Source of the DNA: Shewanella sairae
GTDB lineage: Bacteria > Pseudomonadota > Gammaproteobacteria > Enterobacterales > Shewanellaceae
Direction: 5' to 3'
DNA: 64,000 bases
NCBI RefSeq assembly: GCF_023283535.1
Contig: NZ_JAKILT010000005.1
Span: 62,001 to 126,000 of the forward strand
This document shows, one piece after another, positions 27,064-36,435 of the stretch. The notes under the pieces are model-generated. The model saw only the letters and a program-made list of their open reading frames with translations, did no database searches and was not told where the DNA came from. The first letter of the stretch is position 1. Every line of letters starts with the position of its first letter. The position numbers were made by a program, and so were the translations under genes.

Positions 27064-27099
27064 AAATGGCCACACAATTCCAAGTGTGGCCATTTCGTT
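27064..27099. terminator. Terminator between convergent genes
   Basis: AAATGGCCACAC (27064-27075) pairs with GTGTGGCCATTT (27084-27095) around an 8-base loop. The stem is A-rich on one side and T-rich on the other, so it can serve the + strand aminotransferase and the - strand GGDEF-EAL gene. Confidence 0.85.
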
Positions 27100-27125
27100 T
27101 TGCAGTAAGTAGAGTGATAAACCAC

Positions 27126-29474
27126 TTAGGCTGGTTGCTTTAGCTCAACAGACTCTCTGCGCTGTTCATCTAATAACAACTGAGTAAACTCGGCTGCTGG
27201 GATTGGACGACTAAATAAGTATCCTTGGCCAAATTCACAATTATGTTGCTGCAAGAAGCTGGCTTGCTGCTCATCTTCAATCCCTTCTGCAACCACTTTC
27301 AGCTTAAGCGACTTTGCCATGGCTAAAATGGCCGACACTAGCGATTCATCAGATGAACTGGTAGTCATTTTATTAATAAAAGCACGATCAATTTTAAGTT
27401 TAGTAAACGAAAATCGCTGTAAGTAACTTAATGCTGAATAACCTGTACCAAAATCATCAATCGACAAGCCAATTCCTAGCTGCTTCAAGTAAGACAGCAT
27501 TTTCATTAAGCTTCGCCCTTGATCGATTAACAAACTTTCAGTCACTTCCATATCAAGTTGAGACGCAGGCAAACCTGTTGCAACTAACACGGCAATAATG
27601 CGAGCCTGGAGCTGCTCGCAATACCTAAACTGCACACTAGAAAAGTTAATTGCAATTTTGATAGGGCTAATAGCCTGCCAAGCTGATGCCTGTGTACAGG
27701 CTTCTAATAACACCATATCGCCAAGACGATGAATCAAACCATTCTTTTCAGCCATAGGAATAAAATCTGCTGGCGATACAAAACCTAACTCACTATCAGT
27801 CCAACGCACCAGTGCTTCAGCTGCAACAATTTTACGACTATTAAGATCTAGAATAGGCTGGTAATAAACTTCAATATCATTCTGTAAAACAGCCTGATGC
27901 AAACGAACATTCAGTGCTAAATTACGTTCAACATCAAAATTCATACTGGTGTCATAAAAACTAAAGCCGTTACGCCCCATATCTTTTACGCGATATAAAG
28001 CGGTGTCAGCCAGTTTAAGTAAGGTTGTCGCGTTATGGCCGTCTTTAGGGTACGTAGACATACCAATACTGGTTGAAACAAAAAATTCTTGCTGCTCAAT
28101 ATTAAATGGTTTCTCAAATACTGACAAAATACTGGTTGCCACCAGTTTTGCCGCTTCTTGATGCTGAATATCTGGAACAATTACCAAAAACTCATCACCA
28201 CCTAAACGCGCCACAATATCGGTACTACGTACTGATTTTAATAAACGCTCACTGGTTTGCTTCAGCAGCTCATCACCAGCATGATGACCAATGGTATCGT
28301 TAATCTGTTTAAAATTATCGATATCAATAAACAGCACTAATACTTGATTATTATTAGCCTGTGCATTACGTATTGCTTGTTGCAGTCGCTCCATACCGTA
28401 GGTACGATTCGCCAAGTTAGTAAGTTCATCATGGGTGGCTTGATGCGCCAACTTTTGCTCTGAAGCCCTACGTTTAGAGATCTCTTTATGAAGTAGACTA
28501 TTTTGCTTTGCCAACTTTTGTTGTTGATCTGCGGCCAACTCAACTTGTGTTTTTAGTACCAAGTTCTTGTTATTAACCCGCATTAAATAAAACAAACCAA
28601 TGAGCACTGGCAACGCTAATAAAGAAATCGCGGCAATAAACCAAGCCGATGTAAAAATATCTTGCTCACCAACAGGTTCAAACCAGCTCTCCAATTCAAA
28701 GGGTGTAGCTAATATGTTCTTTTTAAAATAGATTATTCTAGAAGAGTGATTTAGATCGGTTGCGACTCCAGCCTCAGTATTATCAACACAGAGCGCTTGT
28801 GAGTTCCATATCAGCAAGTCCCCTTTTGGGGTAAGCAATTTCAGACAACTGCCAGTATCGCTATGTTCTTGCGTTGAAAGCATATTAGTCAGTAATTCAC
28901 TATTTAAGCTGGCAACCAAAATCGCTACTGGTGCATTTTGATGGTAAATAGTCTGCAATAGTTGGATATGCAAACCATCTTGGCTTTTAGCTAAATGGAT
29001 CCTATTACTCGAACTTTCCATCTCCTTAAAAGGCAATTGGCTCACATCAAAAGGCTTGTCAGGTTGAGTATCGACAATAACCGTTTCACCTAAGCCTACA
29101 ATGGTTATTCTAGAGTAGATAAGCTGACCATCCATTTTATTAGACTGGGAAAACTCATCTATTGTTCTGGTTAAACTAAACAAACTTGAACTTAAGCCAT
29201 ATCTTAACGACATTCCCGCGGCTAAATTTGAAAAATAAGTGTTCACATCCCGAACCTGACTAAGGTTGGCAATATTTTTCTCATTCGCATCAAAAAAGAA
29301 GCTTAAGTTCTCCGTGTAATTACTCACCCTGAGATTTAACGCACTATTCTGCGACTCTTTTAAACGGCTCTGACCTAAGTTAGCCACAGTTAAAATAAGA
29401 ACTAAATAACCACTCAATACAATCCCAGCAATAATGATGACGGTTTTGCTGTTAAACCACTTTAGATATTTCAT
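27126..29474 (-). CDS. Membrane GGDEF-EAL c-di-GMP enzyme
   Basis: The 782-aa protein has an N-terminal membrane helix (about 10-30), a periplasmic region of about 240 residues, and a second helix at about 278-300. A coiled coil follows (about 305-345), then GGDEF (about 350-510) and EAL (about 525-765). The cyclase site is intact (RLGGDEFLVIV), and an inhibitory RSTD sits five residues before it. The EAL side keeps AAEALVRW, INFSSVQF, SIDDFGTGYSAL and VVAEGIEDEQ, so both activities are possible. It lies 21 bp downstream of a solute-binding protein gene on the same strand and is probably co-expressed with it. Confidence 0.95.
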   Translation of the reverse strand: MKYLKWFNSKTVIIIAGIVLSGYLVLILTVANLGQSRLKESQNSALNLRVSNYTENLSFFFDANEKNIANLSQVRDVNTYFSNLAAGMSLRYGLSSSLFSLTRTIDEFSQSNKMDGQLIYSRITIVGLGETVIVDTQPDKPFDVSQLPFKEMESSSNRIHLAKSQDGLHIQLLQTIYHQNAPVAILVASLNSELLTNMLSTQEHSDTGSCLKLLTPKGDLLIWNSQALCVDNTEAGVATDLNHSSRIIYFKKNILATPFELESWFEPVGEQDIFTSAWFIAAISLLALPVLIGLFYLMRVNNKNLVLKTQVELAADQQQKLAKQNSLLHKEISKRRASEQKLAHQATHDELTNLANRTYGMERLQQAIRNAQANNNQVLVLFIDIDNFKQINDTIGHHAGDELLKQTSERLLKSVRSTDIVARLGGDEFLVIVPDIQHQEAAKLVATSILSVFEKPFNIEQQEFFVSTSIGMSTYPKDGHNATTLLKLADTALYRVKDMGRNGFSFYDTSMNFDVERNLALNVRLHQAVLQNDIEVYYQPILDLNSRKIVAAEALVRWTDSELGFVSPADFIPMAEKNGLIHRLGDMVLLEACTQASAWQAISPIKIAINFSSVQFRYCEQLQARIIAVLVATGLPASQLDMEVTESLLIDQGRSLMKMLSYLKQLGIGLSIDDFGTGYSALSYLQRFSFTKLKIDRAFINKMTTSSSDESLVSAILAMAKSLKLKVVAEGIEDEQQASFLQQHNCEFGQGYLFSRPIPAAEFTQLLLDEQRRESVELKQPA

Positions 29475-29495
29475 GTTATGTTTAATGTCTAGTAT

Positions 29496-30416
29496 CTAGT
29501 GTCTAGCGACAGCCTGATTAAAGTAGTCCTGGTAATAATGGAAAACGGTTGGGTAGTACTTCTTAACTAAGCGGTTATAGCTGCCATCTGCGCGGATCAT
29601 CTTTAAATACTGATTAAAGCTTTCTCTTAGCTCAGGCGAATCTTTACGAAAACCCATCGCCATCCTTTGCTCTTCAGAAATAGGTCCAATAATCTTTATC
29701 GCATTCGGCCACTTATCTATCGCAATAAGCGAATCAGCGACATCTAATAGCGTCGCTTCAGCGCCTATGCTTAATAAAAATGGCACCATTTCATTAAGCT
29801 GTAATTGTTTATTTGGCAAAATGACATTCGCCTTGGTCGCATAAAGATCGTAGAGGTCTGGGTCCAAACAAGACTGCTTCATTGCCAAAATATCTCGGTC
29901 TTTCAGCAAACCTTTTACCATCTTAATGTCATCAAAAATAAAACCACTTGGTGTAATTGGGGCTAACTCTGAATCAGTTCTAGCCACAAGCCAAACGGCT
30001 GAGGGGAAGTAATCATCTGAAAAAGCGACCATCTCACCGCGCCAATCTAGAATGGTTAACCCATTGGCAATCACATCACCGACAATCGGCTCAGGCTCGC
30101 CATACACCACTTGGTTATCAACAAATAATCCGTTTCGACCCGTTAACATGCCAAATACCGAGTTCCATTGAGCAGGTACAAACTCATATTCAACCCCAAG
30201 GTACTTAGCAAAGTTCTGCATTAATTCGATATCAAGCCCACTATGGTTAACCTTATTTCCCTCTTCATACTGAGAAACAAAGTTGGCATAAGGCACCCCC
30301 AAATGGCGTAATACCCCTTCTTCTTTAATGTCGGCTAAGTCCCTTGCCATAACATGTGTCACTGACATAAAGCCAAGTAAAATGATCAGTAACCGGGTTA
30401 TAAACTTTGATTTCAC
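29496..30416 (-). CDS. Periplasmic solute-binding protein, SBP_bac_3 type
   Basis: The 306-aa protein has a signal peptide (about 1-25, ending THVMA) and a family-3 binding fold (VLRHLGVPYANFVSQYEEG, GLDIELMQNFAKYLGVEYEF, MGFRKDSPELRESFNQYLK). Such proteins normally bind amino acids or related small molecules. No permease or ATPase gene is adjacent. Instead a GGDEF-EAL gene follows after 21 bp, so the binding protein may feed a signal to its periplasmic domain. The start was moved to GTG 30416, because GGAGG lies five bases before it; in-frame ATG codons upstream would read through that site. Confidence 0.85.
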   Translation of the reverse strand: MKSKFITRLLIILLGFMSVTHVMARDLADIKEEGVLRHLGVPYANFVSQYEEGNKVNHSGLDIELMQNFAKYLGVEYEFVPAQWNSVFGMLTGRNGLFVDNQVVYGEPEPIVGDVIANGLTILDWRGEMVAFSDDYFPSAVWLVARTDSELAPITPSGFIFDDIKMVKGLLKDRDILAMKQSCLDPDLYDLYATKANVILPNKQLQLNEMVPFLLSIGAEATLLDVADSLIAIDKWPNAIKIIGPISEEQRMAMGFRKDSPELRESFNQYLKMIRADGSYNRLVKKYYPTVFHYYQDYFNQAVARH

Positions 30417-30505
30417 TTGAACCTCCATCATAAAAACCACATGACGTATCGACTATCTAAGGTCAAAATTTAGAGCGTGGAGTATACAACTCGTCAATGT
30501 AAAGT

Positions 30506-30558
30506 CCGCGAGCTAGATAGCAATTTTAGCAATCGTGTAAGTATTAATTAGCTCGCGG
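30506..30558. repeat. Perfect 10-bp inverted repeat in a long gap
   Basis: CCGCGAGCTA (30506-30515) pairs exactly with TAGCTCGCGG (30549-30558) across 33 bp. It lies 90-142 bp upstream of the solute-binding protein gene and is more GC-rich than the surroundings. It could be a leader hairpin or an operator pair. The rest of the gap 30417-30886 shows no gene. Confidence 0.5.
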
Positions 30559-30885
30559 TTATTCCACATCAAATTAGCACGTTAAAACAAATACATAAAC
30601 TGTTAATTATCAAGAGTTTTATTCAAGTTAAATCGTTCTTACATCTGTCAAAAAAGTGGCTAGTGTCAGTAAAAAATCATACGCTAGTTACTCCATAAAA
30701 AATGTCAGCAAAGCTGGCTAAAGAGAGGCTCCAGCGTATCAATCAAGCTATTTGTTGCTAACGGAGAAGCTAACGAATCCCTTAGCTAATATTGCACTCA
30801 GAACCATAGAAGTCCTGTAGTTTCCAGCAGTATTAGCCTAGGAAAGAATATTGTATTACGTAAGGAGAATGGCGATTAATGGGCA

Positions 30886-30916
30886 ATAAAAAGCCCCAAA
30901 ACAAGTTTGGGGCTTT
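30886..30916 (-). terminator. Terminator of the octaheme cytochrome gene
   Basis: Read on the minus strand, AAAGCCCCAAA-CTTGT-TTTGGGGCTTT (30890-30916) is followed by TTATT. It lies about 30 bp after the stop codon. Confidence 0.92.
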
Positions 30917-30946
30917 ATGGCTAAGACTGCATTTGATCGCTAAAAA

Positions 30947-32509
30947 TTACTTGTGCATCTTCTTAGCCCAAGCAGCACGTTCATCATAGTCTAGCTCATG
31001 GCAGCTTGAACAACTGTCTTTCGAGGTATTCCAAGGTTGCACATACTTGCCATCTTTCGAGAAGTTCTCAGGACTATCTGCGGCATAGTCTAGGTTAATT
31101 CTAAAGAAATGCTTATCTTTAGGCATATGACAGCTTTCACATTTAGCAACAAAGCTATGCATTTCAAGATATTCAGTAAATTCCTTATCGCCATGACAAT
31201 CGATACACTGTTTTACCATGGCATTTTCATGACCTGGCTGGTCGTCATTTACCTTAGACTGATGCGGGTTATGGCACGTGTGACAAGCCATATCTGCTTT
31301 CTTACCGGTGATTTCACCTGTATCTGCGTCCATACCCAATATTGCGTCAGCTGCAAAGCGAGCCCCCTGCTCATACGCTACGCTACGTCCCCCTAAACTA
31401 TCTCCACCAAAGTGAGTATTGAATTTACCTTTGAAACTTGGATAAGGACGTTCGCCATCTTTGGTATGGCACTCTTCACAAGCAACAGCTAAACCGTAAG
31501 CCATATCCTCTTGGAGAAAATCTGACGTATTTCGTCCTTCTGCCACACGTGAAATGTCATTCTTTGAGCTTGTTTGGATATGCTTACTGCCAGCGCCATG
31601 ACAGCTTTCACATTGAATACCTGTTTGGCTAAACGTACCGCCCATTCCAGGCAGATCATCCTGGCGATGCAAGTTGCGGTTATCACCGTCTACCGCAGTG
31701 TAATCTTTCCAGCCAGTCGTATGACAACGGCCACAATATGAGAATTCACGTGAATCCACTCCCCCGCCAGCACCAAAACCTAATGCTGATTCTGGTCCGT
31801 ATGTTTCACCTTCACCCGGAATATCTAGCATCACACCAGTACCAGTAAGAATAAAACCATTTTTATCAACAAACATGGCACGGCGAGTATACCCGCCAAT
31901 GATATAACTAATGTCTTCATAACTGGTTGGAGTGCCAATAGAGTTTTCAGCACCGAAAAGAAACTCTAAACCACCATCAAGAGTTGTAAAAGGATACTCA
32001 GGACGCTCTCCATCAATCACTTTATTTAACTTAAAATTGTGGCCAGTTTCTAAAAAGCTCGCTTTATCGCTATGACAACTTAAACAAGTTTGGCTACCTA
32101 CATAGCTCAAGGTTTCAACGCTGTCACTCACCTCGATGGTAACCGTAGCGCTGTCAGTAGCCCCATCAGGATCAGCAATCGTATAACTAAACACAGCTGT
32201 ACCAACCTGAGTCGGCGTGAATAACAATTGGTTGTCCTTTATCTCGCCTTCACCGCTGCCCTCAATAAGCTCAATCTTATTCAGAGTTAATGCATCACCA
32301 TCTGGATCGCTATCGTTGGCAAGTGCATCAATCATCACAGCAGTTCCGACAATGGCTGTTACGCTTGTTGGGTTAGCAATAGGAGGATTATTATCACTTG
32401 GCGGTAGTGGTGGCACGACTTCATCATTGTCGGAGCCACAGGCAACCAATAAAGTCACCATGCTAGCTAGCAGCATTTTCTTATATGGAACATTTACGCT
32501 GTTCATCAT
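30947..32509 (-). CDS. Octaheme c-type cytochrome lipoprotein with cadherin-like domain
   Basis: The 520-aa protein has a lipobox ending LVAC (Cys24) and a Pro-rich linker. A cadherin/Ig-like domain follows (about 40-130, DSDPDGDALTLNKIELIEGS and FSYTIADPDGATDSATVTI). The cytochrome part (about 138-520) has eight CxxCH haem sites: CLSCH, CGRCH, CESCH, CEECH, CHTCH, CIDCH, CESCH and CSSCH. An electron-transfer or reductase role at the cell surface or outer membrane is likely, as in Shewanella respiratory lipoproteins; the electron acceptor is unknown. No porin or second cytochrome is adjacent. It has its own terminator and a 377-bp upstream region. Confidence 0.93.
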   Translation of the reverse strand: MMNSVNVPYKKMLLASMVTLLVACGSDNDEVVPPLPPSDNNPPIANPTSVTAIVGTAVMIDALANDSDPDGDALTLNKIELIEGSGEGEIKDNQLLFTPTQVGTAVFSYTIADPDGATDSATVTIEVSDSVETLSYVGSQTCLSCHSDKASFLETGHNFKLNKVIDGERPEYPFTTLDGGLEFLFGAENSIGTPTSYEDISYIIGGYTRRAMFVDKNGFILTGTGVMLDIPGEGETYGPESALGFGAGGGVDSREFSYCGRCHTTGWKDYTAVDGDNRNLHRQDDLPGMGGTFSQTGIQCESCHGAGSKHIQTSSKNDISRVAEGRNTSDFLQEDMAYGLAVACEECHTKDGERPYPSFKGKFNTHFGGDSLGGRSVAYEQGARFAADAILGMDADTGEITGKKADMACHTCHNPHQSKVNDDQPGHENAMVKQCIDCHGDKEFTEYLEMHSFVAKCESCHMPKDKHFFRINLDYAADSPENFSKDGKYVQPWNTSKDSCSSCHELDYDERAAWAKKMHK

Positions 32510-32886
32510 GATATTCCCTGCAAAGTCATCATTCTTCTTATATGTAAAATGTATATTGGCTTACTTATTGGCCATGATTCTTTTGCTCTATAAGCCAGAA
32601 TCTTAATTAGAATATTGCTTCCCCAATCAATGATAAAAATTCATCACCGCTAAATTTAAGGTGCAAAAAAGCAGCTCATCAGATGAATTGATATGCTTAA
32701 AAAACCACGTTAGGTTTAGTCATTATTGAGGCTATATTTTACAAAGCAGAAAGTAGTCAAATAACGCAAGAGTAGTAATGGAGTTATCAACCCAAAAATG
32801 GTGATTTTCGTACCGAGTAATAACAATGTGAGCTCGAAGGCTTTTACCAAGCCTAACCTAAGACTGCAAGCTGCACTAATGTATAG
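32510..32886. other. Intergenic region upstream of the cytochrome gene
   Basis: The gap between the AraC-type gene and the cytochrome gene holds no supported gene. It should contain the cytochrome promoter and perhaps the binding site of the regulator. No specific operator was identified. Confidence 0.5.
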
Positions 32887-33771
32887 TCAGCAAAGTTCTT
32901 TTAACCTGCTTTGTTCCTTAAACTGGGAGGGAGTGAGCTGGGTATGACGCTTAAAAAACTTCACAAAATAAGTCACGTCATCGAAGCCTAAATCATAAGC
33001 AATCTCTTGAATTTTCGCGCTACCGATAATTAGCCGGCGTTTGATTTCTAAAATAGCATGGGCATCAATCAGCTGCTTTGCCGTTTGCCCACTTGCCAGC
33101 TTACAAAGCAGATTAAGTGACTTATAAGAAACATGCAGCATCTGCGCATATTCAGAAGCCTCACGAGTATGCGCAGCTTTACTTTCAATCAACAGCAAAA
33201 ACTGTTGAAACCGATAAGCTTGTGACTCATTCAAATGCAAAGCTTCTGTCTTTCTTTCTGCCGCTAAAGCCACCAATAAAGACGAGAATAATAACTGTAC
33301 TAACAACTGACTTTCTGTAGCACTTTCCTGAGCCTTGTTGATTTCAAATAGTAAGTTATCACAAGTATCGACAAGGCTAGTACTCAAGCTCAACAGCGGC
33401 TGCTGCGAACTGACCAAATGGGTAGGCGTAAAGAATGGAATGCGAATATTGGTTAAAATAGTATTTAAAAAGTCTTCGGTAATATTAATCAATATACCTT
33501 TAGGACGACTTTGTAGATCGAAAGCATGTACCTGATGCTTGTTAATAAAAATAAAGCTGCCGCTTTTAAATGGATGATATTTAAAATCCACAAAATGGCC
33601 ACCTTGCCCCTCTGTAATATAGATAAAGCAAAAATAGTTAATTCGGTGGGGCTTTGACGGACAAAAGCGACACTTGCCAAGTTTGCTATAAAAGTGGTCT
33701 AAATCTAATATTTCTACACCCGACTTATGGATATTTGGGGCTCTATATTCGACATTTGGAACACTGTTCAT
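32887..33771 (-). CDS. AraC family transcriptional regulator
   Basis: The 294-aa protein has an N-terminal cupin-like ligand domain (about 20-150, FCFIYITEGQGGHFVDF, then SGSFIFINKHQVHAF). Its C-terminal AraC DNA-binding domain (about 190-290) has two helix-turn-helices, ending with the family signature KIQEIAYDLGFDDVTYFVKF and FFKRHTQLTPSQFKEQ. It lies upstream of the octaheme cytochrome gene on the same strand but 377 bp away, so it may regulate that gene. Two Cys close to residue 34 (CRFCPSK) are unusual and could sense redox or metal. Confidence 0.93.
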   Translation of the reverse strand: MNSVPNVEYRAPNIHKSGVEILDLDHFYSKLGKCRFCPSKPHRINYFCFIYITEGQGGHFVDFKYHPFKSGSFIFINKHQVHAFDLQSRPKGILINITEDFLNTILTNIRIPFFTPTHLVSSQQPLLSLSTSLVDTCDNLLFEINKAQESATESQLLVQLLFSSLLVALAAERKTEALHLNESQAYRFQQFLLLIESKAAHTREASEYAQMLHVSYKSLNLLCKLASGQTAKQLIDAHAILEIKRRLIIGSAKIQEIAYDLGFDDVTYFVKFFKRHTQLTPSQFKEQSRLKELC

Positions 33772-33990
33772 CTATTTTATGCCTGCCACTTAACCTCTGC
33801 TTGACTCGCGAGGCAATAAAACACTAATAACTACTTTAGTGAACTATCTAACCCCGCAAGCCAATAATCAATAACGTCACAGTAAAAATAAAACTCAGCT
33901 CTCAAACTCCACCGATAACACGTTTAAAAATGCGTTGCGTATTAAGCTTTCATATAAAAAACCAATTCCTCATCACTTAAGCCACAACAT

Positions 33991-35088
33991 TCAGTCTTTG
34001 GCTTTTACAGCAACAACCTCTGCCGGCGACTGCTGTTGATAACGATTAAACATGGCTTCAATAGACTCACTCTCACGACTAAAGCCTTTGTCTTGTAAAA
34101 AGGATTCACTGTAGAGCTTTGACGAGGATCGCTCAGGCTGATCGCAATAAAAAGTCACAATCCTTTTGCCTTGGCCCATTTTAGCTGCGGCATAGAGTGC
34201 GCCAGCCACATTTAACGCGGCGCTGCTGCCAAGTACTATGCCATCGTGCTCTTTAACATGGCGGGCAATAGCCACCAAATCAACATCCGGCAAGGTGATC
34301 GCTTTATCGATCTTCGCCTGATTAAAGTTTTCCACTAAACGCATAATTCCGATCCCCTCAGTAAACGAGTTCCCTGAGGCGCTGTACTGACCGGTTTTTA
34401 AATAGGAATAGATCCCAGAGCCATCGGGATCAACGACCCAAGTTTGTAATTGCGGATTTTGTTCTGACAAATAACGTGAATTCCCTGCAATGGTGCCACC
34501 TGTACCCGCGACAGAGACCAGAGCATCGATTCTCCCTTGAGTCTGCTGCCAGATCTCAGGGCCGGTATTAAGATAGTGGGCGTTAAAGTTACTGGTGTTC
34601 TCAAACTGATCTGCCCACCAATAGTCCTCATTCGTCGCGCCTAAACGTTTAGCAGTGTGATAAAAATGATCCGGATTAGCAAAAGGACAAGCATCAACCA
34701 ATTTAAGCTCAGCACCATAAAGGGAGATCATCTGCTCTTTTTCAATAGCTTGACCTCTTGGCATCACCACTAGCATCTTAAAACCTAATGCTTTAGCCAC
34801 TAAGACTAAACCTATGCCCGTGTTGCCAGCCGTCCCTTCAACTATTGTCATTCCCGCTGTTAATTTACCACTGGCGATCGCATCTTGTACCATCTGCAGC
34901 GCCGCGCGATCTTTAATCGAACCGCCAGGATTTTGCTGCTCACACTTAAGTAAGATCTCACAGCCACTAATCTCACTTAAACTATTGATCTTAAGCAGAT
35001 CGGTATTGCCAATAAGATCGGTAACATGATTAGAAATAACCGGTGGGCTTGTTGGAACGCTAGGATTGGATTTAGTTACAGTAGGCAT
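33991..35088 (-). CDS. Cysteine synthase-like PLP enzyme
   Basis: The 365-aa protein belongs to the O-acetylserine sulfhydrylase/cystathionine beta-synthase fold. It has the PLP lysine in NPGGSIKDRAAL (Lys59), the phosphate loop in EGTAGNTGIGLVLV and VAGTGGTIAGNSRYL, and the C-terminal SSAALNVAGALYAA. The C-terminus is about 40 residues longer than CysK. It has no signal peptide, so it acts in the cytoplasm. It lies 144 bp downstream of an aminotransferase-like gene that is preceded by an ArgR-box-like palindrome, so it may be part of that transcript. The reaction could be cysteine synthesis or a related beta-replacement. Confidence 0.85.
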   Translation of the reverse strand: MPTVTKSNPSVPTSPPVISNHVTDLIGNTDLLKINSLSEISGCEILLKCEQQNPGGSIKDRAALQMVQDAIASGKLTAGMTIVEGTAGNTGIGLVLVAKALGFKMLVVMPRGQAIEKEQMISLYGAELKLVDACPFANPDHFYHTAKRLGATNEDYWWADQFENTSNFNAHYLNTGPEIWQQTQGRIDALVSVAGTGGTIAGNSRYLSEQNPQLQTWVVDPDGSGIYSYLKTGQYSASGNSFTEGIGIMRLVENFNQAKIDKAITLPDVDLVAIARHVKEHDGIVLGSSAALNVAGALYAAAKMGQGKRIVTFYCDQPERSSSKLYSESFLQDKGFSRESESIEAMFNRYQQQSPAEVVAVKAKD

Positions 35089-35232
35089 AGGAATGGACTC
35101 TTTATGGTCTTAATTTTTACAATATTAATTTCTACAATAGTAGCCACAGAAAACACTAAAGCCAAGCCTCGGCAAGAGTGAAGCAAGCCCATAAGCGAGT
35201 CTAACTAATGGGATGCAATTTTTAATATTCCT

Positions 35233-36423
35233 TTACACCCAGCCAAGCTCTCTAAACTTGGCTAAAGTCTTACAAAAATACTGCATTTGTGCAGGCGTGC
35301 CGATTGAGAGACGGTTCCAACCCTCGCCGTGATTAAATGGACGGCCAACTAAGATCCCTGCCTTGCCCATACGCTGCATATACAGCTCGCTGTCGCCATT
35401 AACTTTATGGAAGATAAAGTTTGTTTCACTTGGTAGATAATCTAAACCTAGCGCTTCGAGCTGCTTATAAACTAACTCTTTAGCTTGGCTATTTGACTTA
35501 AGACTCAACTCCAGCCATTGCTGACTTTCAAGACTAGCTTTAGCCGCCACACAACCAATTAAATTAGCGTTATCAATACTCGCTTGCGCCTGCATCTGTT
35601 TGATTAACTCAGCATGCGCCACACCATAACCCACACGTAAACCCGCTAGAGCATAGATTTTTGAGAAAGTACGACACACCACAATATGCTTTTGCCCTTG
35701 CTTAACTCTCGCAACTGCTGACACAAAGCCAGCTTGTGCCACATATTCCACGTACGCTTCATCAACAATAAAGCTTAATTGGCTCGATGCTTGATCTAAC
35801 CACTGATTGAGTTGGCTTTGCGGCAATAACACTCCAGTTGGATTATTCGGATTGCACAGATACACGATTGACGGACCATTATGGGCTGCGACTTTGGCTT
35901 TCATCGCGCCAAGATCAGTTTGCCAATTGCCATCAAGCTTTACCTTCACCACAGGTACACCACGTGCCATAGCGTAATCAATAATCACACCATAGCTAGG
36001 ATCTGGCATCACTAACTGGGTATTGGTTTGCACTAGTGCATCTAATGCCATTTTTAGCACTTCTGATGAACCATTACCGTAGATAAGCTGTGACTCCGCA
36101 ACCGATAAGTTTGCCGCAATAGCCCCCATCAAATCGCTACGTGCCGCATCGGGATAACGCCAAGCGTTAGGTAGTGCATCAAGCACCGCTTGCTGTGCTT
36201 TAGGTGCTAATCCAAGTGGATTTTCATTAAAGTTAAGCGGTATCGCCTCTGCAGGATTATTAGCGAGCGATGCTAAAGGGCTCGCCGTCGTAGAGGCTGT
36301 AGACAACGAGTTTGAGCTACAACCTAGAGTGGCTAAACTCGATGCAGCCGCACCAGCATAAAGAAATTGACGACGGCTTAACTTGAAAGAGTTTGACTCA
36401 ACAGAATTTGATTGCATATTCAT
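35233..36423 (-). CDS. Tat-exported HisC-like aminotransferase (lipoprotein?)
   Basis: The 396-aa class I/II aminotransferase is of the histidinol-phosphate type: LNFNENPLGLAPKAQQAV, LCNPNNPTG, VDEAYVEYV and the PLP lysine in CRTFSKIYALAGLRVGY. Unlike HisC it has a twin-arginine signal KLSRRQFLYAGAAA (14-27) followed by ATLGCSSN, whose Cys35 looks like a lipobox. It should therefore be an exported, membrane-anchored enzyme. Two in-frame ATG codons are close together and the first was kept. The promoter region carries a perfect ARG-box-type palindrome. Its position before a cysteine-synthase-like gene suggests amino-acid metabolism. Confidence 0.86.
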   Translation of the reverse strand: MNMQSNSVESNSFKLSRRQFLYAGAAASSLATLGCSSNSLSTASTTASPLASLANNPAEAIPLNFNENPLGLAPKAQQAVLDALPNAWRYPDAARSDLMGAIAANLSVAESQLIYGNGSSEVLKMALDALVQTNTQLVMPDPSYGVIIDYAMARGVPVVKVKLDGNWQTDLGAMKAKVAAHNGPSIVYLCNPNNPTGVLLPQSQLNQWLDQASSQLSFIVDEAYVEYVAQAGFVSAVARVKQGQKHIVVCRTFSKIYALAGLRVGYGVAHAELIKQMQAQASIDNANLIGCVAAKASLESQQWLELSLKSNSQAKELVYKQLEALGLDYLPSETNFIFHKVNGDSELYMQRMGKAGILVGRPFNHGEGWNRLSIGTPAQMQYFCKTLAKFRELGWV

Positions 36424-36435
36424 TTATAGTTATTG

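Noticed and set aside
32217-32606. A 129-codon frame opposite the start of the cytochrome gene
   Set aside because: It is antisense to the lipoprotein signal and cadherin-like part of a well-supported gene and has no domain.
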